NCBI GenBank assembly: GCA_963556695.1
Contig: CAUWAG010000006.1
Span: 1,736,001-1,800,000 of the forward strand
Reading direction: 5' to 3'
Source: Anthostomella pinea
Taxonomy: Eukaryota; Ascomycota; Sordariomycetes; Xylariales; Xylariaceae
Length of the DNA stretch: 64,000 nt
A model generated the notes under the pieces. The model searched no databases. It saw nothing but the letters and a program-made list of their open reading frames with translations, and had not been told where the DNA came from. Position numbers and translations under genes: made by a program. This document shows positions 55,655 through 64,000 of this stretch, piece after piece. The first letter of the stretch is position 1, and each line of letters starts with the position of its first letter.

Positions 55655-58600
55655 GGCCGTGGTGGAAATAATAGTACGGTTTATTTTGGGGTTTTCTGCC
55701 ACGTGTCTGATGAGGTTTGGGACGTAGTTATGGTGAGTGAGGTTGCCTTCGTCGGTGCGCAGGAAAGTGGGTGTCTTATATGCCCATCTTTACCACTACC
55801 CACCACCACCCACCTTGGAGAGTGTACCTTGCCATGTGGCCACTGATGAGAGCGGAGCAAAGTGGCAAAGGACCGAACATCATGAACGGCGCGACCGAAG
55901 ATAAATCAAACAATGTGTCAAGGGTTTAATGGGTCCATTGCCTGAAATAATCATGGTTGCGTTCCTTCGCGGCCCGGCCGAGGCGAAAAGAGCCGCATCG
56001 ATGTCCTGGCTCGACAATAAATAGCATACTCCCTCCCCACTCCGACGACCGTGCCTTCATCCTTCCATTATTCTAGAACTCAAAAGTTCGGCGGCTCGGG
56101 TTCGGTGACGTTATCATCAGTCGAAAGATCCTAGCATTTGGGCGCATCCTTTCATCCTTCGCGGCATGTAATTGCGCTTTCACATCCTCCGCCCACCGGG
56201 GATCCCTTCTCCCTCGGAACAGCGGCGTCAAAATTGTTTAGGGAGACCAGGAGATGCGGAACCAATTGGATCTTTCCTCTAGACAAATACGAAGAGAAAT
56301 TGCGTAAGCACAGAACACAAATAGCAACTTCATGCCAGGTCGGCCCGGGAAGGACACGTCATTGCGCTGGTACATGCGCTCACTCTACCCAATGTGGTGG
56401 CGACTGGGTATCGCGGCACTCTCAGGATCAGGGTCGCCGCGGTTTGTTGGAACTTTCTGAAGTGCCAGCCTATAGCTCAAGGATCCCTGAGCAGAATGAC
56501 ACGTACTTGCCGTCCTGCGCCGCTGAAGGGATCATTCGTACGCGAATATTCTCATTGGCCAAGCCCCTCTGATGAAGTATGTGATACAGAGCATGCTTTA
56601 CCGGGTATTCCGAAGGTTGTTAGTCAATGTCGTTCCGTGTTCCACAGCTAACGTGTCAAGGTTCTTCGAAAGGAAGCTGGAAACAGTTCACTCTGACTAC
56701 GAGTGCAAACATGCTACGGCATTCTTTTCCATCAGCGGAAGTCCGCTGCTACCTGAGATACTGTGATTGCATTTGATGGACCGGTTCGATGCTGTATTCT
56801 TGGTCCAGATACTTCAAATTATCCAAAAGGGAACCTGGATACTCCCGATCCCGGCTACCAGTGAGAAGAGTGTAGGCTTCCACCTTTCATTCTTTAAGCT
56901 CATTCCATTCTGGGTTTCAAATAGCAGCCGAGCATAATGTCGACACACATTGTCCAGAGGCCTCTGGGAGGGAAGTGACTGTGCATCCAGGGGGCTCTTG
57001 TCTGGAACGAGGTAACCCAGCGCCTTTCGAACCAGGCGAACCCTGGTTCTCTATGCTTTCATTGTACGCTGCCTCATGGGATGCCAATCCCCAAGTTGAT
57101 GCTACGATCGTCATAATGAGTATCATCGCCGCCTGTATAGGGGTTACTCTATGTCGCTAGTACCAAACTCACTACGGCCTACCCTCAACCACTTAGAATT
57201 GCCGACTCGAGGCTTCGCTTTCAGACATTCTTCGTTCACTATGAACTGGTCGAGCCAAGTCCCAAAGTTACTATGCGGATCCAAGAAGATCCGAATGCAG
57301 CAGCGCCTGCCACGATCATGTGTCACAGCCGAGATAAGACAAGCCATGCTCACCGGGAAGCACAGGAATCAGTTCTTTGATTGCAATAAGTTGCCGACGG
57401 AACGCAGCCGTCTTCCCCATGATGCATATGGGCTTCTGCGGTGTCTTCCGATCGCGAATGCTACCTGATACTGACAGCGGCGCCCTACCGCGTCATCCCG
57501 CAATGCTCATCCAGACAGAGGCGTGTGTTTCCCGTATCCATCTATCTGCCGACGACACATCGCAGTGCATATGAGAGTCAGGCATCAATGGCCTCACCAC
57601 TGGTCCCCGCCGCCCCTGAGTGCCAGATCACAGAGCCTATCATCCAGGATGTCCCGAGTCACAGCAGCACGGTCGTCCGCCTCGAGATACGCTTCGTACT
57701 CAATCGTCTCGCTGTCACGTCTCCTGCCGTGCTGTCTCAGGCGCTTGTGTAGCAGGCAGCTGCAACGCTCCGCGGACCGGCAAATAACTCGAAGCACCCC
57801 TGTCAAGACGATTGCGGAGAATAATAGAGCAGCAGCACGCTGTGAGACGACCGCACAGCAGCCTCGGAGGCAAGGGATAATAATGAGTGGCGGAGAGACG
57901 GGCATGCGTTGTATCCCGTCGCTAAGCCGGGTCTCTCCCTCCCCGCGGAAGCAGAAGGCCGAACGGGGTAATAGGCCGTCGTGCGCTCCTGTGCGATGTG
58001 GACGGGAGGGAATATCCTGGCTCGGGTACCCCACGGTACCACCACGGCAACGCGACGCAAGGCAAGGCAGCCAAGCGCTTGACTTCTACCTTCGGACGAA
58101 TCGCGTGCCTGCAGTGGATGGGTGCCCAGTACGACGGTCACCGCGTCAGACGGTACCGCACCGTGCCGAGCGAGCGAGCCGAGAGGGCCGGGATGGCTGC
58201 GCTGGACGAGAACGGACTCACCCGACTCTAATTTAACTACATGAGATGGGAAGCACGTCGACGAATTGGTCGATTGTCGCCTCACGGTCCTCGAGACTTT
58301 CTTACGTGCTGATGGAAGCGGCGAGTTTTTCCGTCCCTCCAGCGCGATGGACCAATATCATGCCCGGGAATAGCCAAGGCGTCAATCGGACGAGCCCATG
58401 TGCCCTGCCCCCAAGGAGAATTCGATACTACTGCTGCATATTCCGCATACGATATAGTGGATGCGAGCCTAGCTCGTGGCCAATTCCCTGTCCAGGGCAC
58501 ACACACAGCGGCCGCCGATATAGCCCAAAGGGGTGCAGCTGAGCTCAGCACGAGGGCCCCGGCTGCCTTGGTCCCTGGCAGCAACACCAGGTTGCGATCG

Positions 58601-61600
58601 CTGATGGGCCGTCCCGCGAGAGGTTTTCCTTGGAAGAAAAAGCGATTTCTTCAGCTTGGACTCGGCCCCTACTTAGGCGACATCGCTGAATACATTACCT
58701 ACCTACCAATAGTATGTGTGGCTATTGGGGCACGGGCAGCAGCTGAGCAGAAAGAAGCAATCCCCTACGTCGGGCCATCCGCATTATTGGCGCCGAGGTA
58801 ATTAATCAACGCAGCTATGCAGCTACGCAGCAGCTCGCATCCTTGTCACTTACTTGCCAGTTTTCGTACGGTACAGACATCCCCGGTACATGAAGCATCA
58901 GTTGGCTGACTGGATGGACAGTTGATAGCTGCTGGGATATTTCTCCACACGCTCCAAAACAAACGTGCAACGTAAAATCGCCGATTACACGGAGAATTAA
59001 GAAGCCATTTGCGAGACTCGACAGAAGGCTGTGCGACACGTCTGCGGTAGCGGTAAAGGCCAGCTCAATGGGCCAATAGGCCGAGATTTTACGGGCACTT
59101 CCCGGATCACTAGGGGCCAGGCGATATAGGGGAGGCAAATTCCGCGGGCGGAAGAACAGGGATCACAAGAAACAATGGCAAGAAAGGTGTGGCCTGCTCA
59201 CCTTGCTATTGGGTGCAAAAAGACCCTGCTTGGCGTTCGTGTGACCCCATGGAGATGGTGCATACATAACTTACCTCGTATGCTGATATCGTGAGAGAGT
59301 GAGAGAGAGCCTAAGGGCTAGTTATCTCGGGCGCCGAAGGAAGAGTCCTGCAGCTGTTGCTTACTGGATGGGAGGAACCTGGGGTAGCACAGCGGTCCTT
59401 GGGTAGAGACGACCACAGCGGCAACTTGAGAGGTAGCAAAAGTACCTGCTTCCTTACTTTGAAGATTGAAGTTGAGGTGAACCTTTCGGTGAAAAGATCC
59501 GCGGCCCCCCCCCCCCCCCCCCCCTGAATCCCACGATCGACGAGAATATTGCTTTTTTCCTCCAGCGTCGGACTTAGCTGTTTCACTGTACACACCACAT
59601 CCCAGGGCAGATCAGCAGAAAGTAGGCTCAGACGGGCATAGTAGTTGCTAGCAAAGTGCAGGTTTCCATGGCAGAGTCCGTGTATGCGTAGGTCGTCCCG
59701 CAAGGCAAAGTTACCGGTCTAGTTGCCTCTTTACTAGATACCTCTTGTGTAACGGTATTCCAGAACGTCTCAGTCGACCAGTCAGTCAGACCTCAGGCGC
59801 TATAGTTAGTCAATGAGCAAGGGCCTTCTCCCTCCTTGTTTGCTTATTGCTCACTTGCTTACTTGCATACCTACCTAATCCTCCTTGCCTGCCGGAGACA
59901 CCACCCAGGCAACACCCTCTTAACCATCATCCCAAACCAGCACGCCATCTTCAGCCTCACCATGTGGACGTGTGCAACCACACCCTCAACACTTCAACAC
60001 TGCGACTCTGAGCAAGCCAGGGGGCCCAGCTCTCCGGTCGGGGGCGCTACGGAGTGCGAAAATTGGGGCGTCAGGGGCTGGCTGCGATGCACACCAAAAG
60101 CCACGGCGCTCCGGCTTGCAGCTAGCTGGGAAAAAAGGAAAGCCACGAATATCCTTGTGTCTTTGTGTGTCTCATCACGTACATGCATGCATGTACTGTG
60201 TGTTTGGCTTCTAGCAATAAGCGTTGCGACGGGCACGACACTTGCGCCGTCGGTATGCCTACCTATACATAGGAGATGAACAGTAAGGGCGTATTCAACT
60301 CGCTGAGCAGTTTGTCCGAGTGCCCAGTAATAAGCAAGTACGTCTGGAATTCCTAGCCTGAGAGCCACACCGGTCGCAAGATTCCAGACAGATCTGGGGT
60401 CGCCTGCCCGACATTACCTCTTCGAGGAAAGTAGTCTGTGTAAATGTGTGCATTTGTACATTCTATTATTCATTGTGATTGACCTTGCCATGTTGGCACG
60501 TCTTTCCATCCAGTAGACGCGTGGTCGGGGCTGCCTTGACTCTCTGTCCTATGCTGGGGCTTTGAGCGCTGTGTCTTGCTGCTTAGGAGGTACTGTAGGT
60601 ACCTTACCTATTTTACCGGTACAGGGGATTAACGCGCTGGAAAGAAGCGCGGACCAGTACCTGTCAATGGGATTATTGCCAGTGATACTACAGCACGGAT
60701 GAGCTTGCGTTGCTCGGTTCAGCGCGCATCTTGTGAGATAGAGAAAGAGAAGGATTGTTGTTCTTTCAAATCAGCTCAGGTCAAACTAACACATGCTCGT
60801 GTTTCTGTCCAACAGGCGAGCGAGTTAGTAATGACTAATGAGTTCAAAACAAACCAGCAACAGACGGAGGAGCCTGAATACGACGACATTATTTACATCC
60901 TCCATCATTCAGTCACTATGGTTTTCGGTCTTGACCGTCACTAACTACGTCACACTGAAATAACTACCTCACGCTGCCCGTCACTAACCCTACCGGCAGA
61001 ATCAAACCCCCAAATCCGCGATAAGAATAAAGTCAGGAGACATGATATAATACCAGCGAGTAGCGAGAAACCTTGCCCTGACCACCAGCACAAGATCCCA
61101 GATCGCCACGCGCGAAGCCGAACTCTAATGTCGTGAACATTCATCCCCGCCCGCTCAGTCTAGAAGTTAGAGTTCGCACCTAACAACTCTGACAGCCCGG
61201 CATATCCATGGCTTTCATTCATCTGATGCGAACTAGCTCCCATCATGAAGCTTCAAGATCATAACTAGCTATAGCTAGACGTTCGTTCCTACCTTAGCTT
61301 GGTACTTGAGATCGATGGATGGATGCACGTAAGTGACCTCTACGTAATAATGATGATGATGATGATTGTATTTAACGTGGGGGATCGCTCCTCAGTAGTG
61401 CAAACCACGCCTCCCAGAGCCTCTGCATCGCAGGGTCGTGGAGGTATCAAGATAATAAGTACAGTCAGTCCCGCTCACGAGCCCATCCCCGTTGTTGCGG
61501 CGGTATGACTTTGGGATCATTTATCTGGTCCTTCAAGAACAGCTATTTATTGGGGACAGATTGATGAGAAGAACTTGCTCTTCTCCATGAATTTTGCCCA

Positions 61601-61929
61601 TTCTGTGCTCCTCTCCCCTAAGTACTATAAACAGGCTGTCCTAAGCGAGTACCTAGGCAATAGTCGGTTTTTCCTAAGCCTCTTACAAAAGAAAATGTGT
61701 TGTGGTGTTTTCTTTTTACCGCAATTGCAGTGATTATTCGAATCTGTATGCCCAAAATGTTGTTGGATTCTGGGCTACGTTAGCCCATCCATAGTCATCC
61801 TTCAGGATCACCATCCCCATCTGTGACTCTGTCACATACGTGGCCACATAAGGCCACGTATCCTTTCCTTTAGTATCTTGGATATATAGGGCCACTCTGG
61901 CCGTTCCAGAGTAGCTGGAATTCCTCTCC
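55655..61929. other. Gene-poor stretch, no supported gene
   Basis: Many openings of 60-240 codons occur (for example 57523-58236 plus and 58285-57803 minus) but they overlap each other on both strands, have no recognisable domain and no coherent splice signals. The first 150 bp are the promoter side of the secreted-protein gene. A 20-C run lies at 59505-59524 and a (GAT)n run at about 61350-61366. A minus-strand opening at 61985-61734 follows the LINE fragment but shows no domain. No tRNA or rRNA is seen. Confidence 0.45.
59505..59524. repeat. Homopolymer run of 20 C
   Basis: An uninterrupted C20 run lies in non-coding DNA. Its length may be uncertain because such runs are prone to sequencing error. 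Confidence 0.85.
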
Positions 61930-62690
61930 TTAATAGAACACTTTGAAATCTCACAAATGTTCGTAGTATCTAGCAAAGTCGCCATGTCCAGATCTGGCTG
62001 CTATAAGTCTGTATAAAATACTCCTTTTAAAAGATATAAGGTCTTTTTTAATTACTATATATGAGTATACTTCTTGATACCTAGGTTCTAATTGGTCTTT
62101 CCACCGTTAATCGAATTCTTTCTTGCTCTTCCTTGTGAGATCTCTCTTTACCCTAGAGATTATAGGAAGGTTTGTTGTGTCTATTTCTAGTATGGTACCC
62201 TTTTTTATTAGTATGTTAGCAGCTTTATTGCTATCAATATCTCTGTGTCCAGGAATCCACTTGATAGTCACTCCAGGAATGTGTACTATGGCAAGTACTT
62301 GAAATCGTAGAAAAATGATCTGTGATGTCTCGGGTGGAGTCCCATTGAGCCCATCTACCATTGATATGTTGTCCAGGCAGACATATAGCCGTTTTCCGCG
62401 TCCAATTGCCCTGGCTGCTGCGAGACCTTAGAGAGCGCCATGGACTTCAGCATCTATTACTTCTGCTTGAAGAAGTCTGTCTTTTTTCCGATATACTTCT
62501 TGTGTAGTGTTGCCTTTCCTGATGGTGTAACCCCATCCAGTACGGGTTGTGCCTTGGTCGTCCAACTGTGATCCATCCGAGTAAATGACAAGGTCAGTGT
62601 TCATATTTCTCTCCTGTAACCATTGCTTAAAGAGCTCTGTTTCTTTGTCTTTGTTCTTATGGATTGGGGGCTTTTTTTATGATAATTTGG
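61930..62690 (-). pseudogene. 5'-truncated LINE (Tad1/I-like) fragment, RNase H end of ORF2
   Basis: Minus-strand translation from about 62690 gives an RNase H domain: LVIYSDGSQ, then AEVIDAEVHGAL, CLDNISMVDGL, and TIKWIPGHRDIDSNKAA, matching the Asp/Glu/Asp-His pattern of LINE-encoded RNase H. A TAA at about 62427 interrupts it, and another stop precedes the C-terminal block AARSGHGDFARYYEHL (about 62010-61965), a conserved tail in fungal Tad1-type elements. Reverse transcriptase and endonuclease are missing, as expected for a 5'-truncated insertion. No poly-A tail or target duplication was identified. Confidence 0.75.
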
Positions 62691-64000
62691 TGAGTGTCGG
62701 TCTCTGAAAGTCAGGAACTTGCTAGAAGCTCCTTTATAGCCTTGTCGGTTCCTTGCGAGCTTGTACTTGGAGCCTGCCGACGAGAGGGTGTTTCTGGTCT
62801 ATTCGTCCGAGTCGGAGGCCGTGACGTCGTCTTATTGACTCGCATCTATCGTTCCAAGAAGCCCCTTAATGCGACATGCTGATGTCCCACCTAAGCTCCC
62901 AACTTTTTCGATTCCCGGGTACCAGGCCTCCAGGCCGTGTGTAAGAATAGGAATAACACAAGCTTTCACAAGTGACCTCTACGTACCGTATCACAACAGC
63001 GCGGTAATCTCTCTAGATCCCCATCATCCATCGCAAAATCGCCTCGTAGATAGAGTTCGGACAGATCCAGGGGCTAGTCCGCGTTCGTTCTGTCAGTTGA
63101 CCAAATCTGTCCGCAAAGTTCAAAACAGACACCAAGATAGGTGAGAAACATTGCAACTGTACCCAGGCATGCGACTCCTCCACACCATGTGGAACATGGC
63201 GCGCGAATATTACGGGGGAGGAATCCGTTTGGATACGGAGTTGTGAGACAGGAGCTACAATCGAGAGCGAGTCGCGATCGGGGATTATATACGCGTTCAT
63301 ATACGCCGAGGAGAAGTGACACTGCTCATGATCGCAAATGTAGTTGCAGTAACTTCTGATCCCCAGACTTAACGCCGGGGTCGCATTCATATAGTGAAAT
63401 TGATGGGTATCCGCTCGACCTTAGGAGAAACTATTAAAAAGCCCAGAGTCCCTTTTGCCACAGCCCAGAACCAAGCAGCAGATACCGTGAACCCCTGAGA
63501 ACCCAGACCTCCATGCTCCATCTATAACAGTTACAATCCTTTTCCCTGTGTTTGCCGATGAGCGAATGAGGTATCGCCCTCATGGTTGGTTGAGGCCGTA
63601 ACAGTTCAGGTTTCCCCCTGGACTGATATGGAAACCGGCCGAAGTGTGAGTCGTCGTCGTGTATGTCGATATAGAAGTGCTTCGTATCGATAACGGTCTC
63701 GGATGAACGGACAAGGTCGTATGACATGCCTGGACGCCCCCCCCCCCAGCATGGCATCCTCTTGTGTCCGAAAAGCTGCCCCTATCCGTACCCAATGTGT
63801 GTCAAGGAAACCCTCCGTACAAGTACAACAAACACATCCCAGGTCTATTGCAGCGTTCCGTGGCGAAGACTCCGGGGTACAACGACGAAAGAAATGCGGA
63901 GAAAAGCAAAAATTGGTAGCCCAATCATTCATAGACGAAAGCCCCAAGCACGAGTAGAACGCCACCCTGTGTGCCCCCCCTGTGTAGAGTATAAGTCCCT
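62691..64000. other. Intergenic to the window end, no supported gene
   Basis: No open frame with domain content is seen. A run of 11 C lies at 63737-63747. No telomere repeats are present at the window end. Confidence 0.5.

Noticed and set aside
57523..58285. Overlapping frames of up to 237 codons on both strands
   Set aside because: Arg/Ser/Pro-rich on both strands with no domain or splice pattern; typical of GC-rich chance openings.
59311..59703. Frames running through the C20 run
   Set aside because: The open frame depends on a homopolymer translated as Gly and has no domain.

Overview
The window looks like nuclear DNA of a filamentous ascomycete (Pezizomycotina). The reasons are short introns (41-90 nt) with GTAAGT-like donors and CTGAC/CTAAC-type branch points; a GPI-anchored Ser/Thr-rich GH18 chitinase; a 2EXR-type protein; Fot1/Pogo, Copia, Tad1-like and Tc1 transposable elements; and large AT-rich blocks full of TpA that carry the mark of repeat-induced point mutation (RIP). 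No genus can be named from this sequence alone.

Layout. (1) 1-15840 is an AT-rich, gene-free compartment. It holds a nuclear copy of mitochondrial DNA (rnl piece, trnW and nad6 start, about 1105-1558), two solo LTRs with target-site duplications (3643-3846, 4710-4982), an internally deleted Pogo/Fot1 element (about 7736-8330), a truncated Copia element (8331-11007) that itself contains a nested solo LTR (9640-10091), and a heavily mutated Pogo copy (14239-14940) in which glutamine codons have become TAA. (2) 15844-22209 is GC-balanced and holds a two-exon gene for a small secreted protein and a 2EXR gene. It ends at another solo LTR (22210-22391) and a short AT-rich block to about 22830. (3) 22830-47466 is the gene-bearing part: a Rab GTPase fragment, an alpha/beta-hydrolase, a GPI-type chitinase, a pirin, an HhH-GPD DNA glycosylase and a five-exon Sen1-type helicase. 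(4) 47467-64000 is gene-poor: a broken F-box-like/ankyrin gene split by an apparently intact Tc1 transposon, a small secreted repeat protein, and a 5'-truncated LINE fragment.

How the parts relate. The genes do not form a pathway or cluster; they look like independent housekeeping genes (Sen1, glycosylase, pirin) next to a wall/secretome gene (chitinase), bordered by accessory DNA with small secreted proteins. I found no convincing new multi-gene system. The clearest story is the layered history of transposition: old elements destroyed by RIP, short solo LTRs that are not mutated, and a 1350-bp Tc1 element with an open transposase that has broken an ankyrin gene. Exon structures were read by eye from splice signals and frame, not from transcripts.
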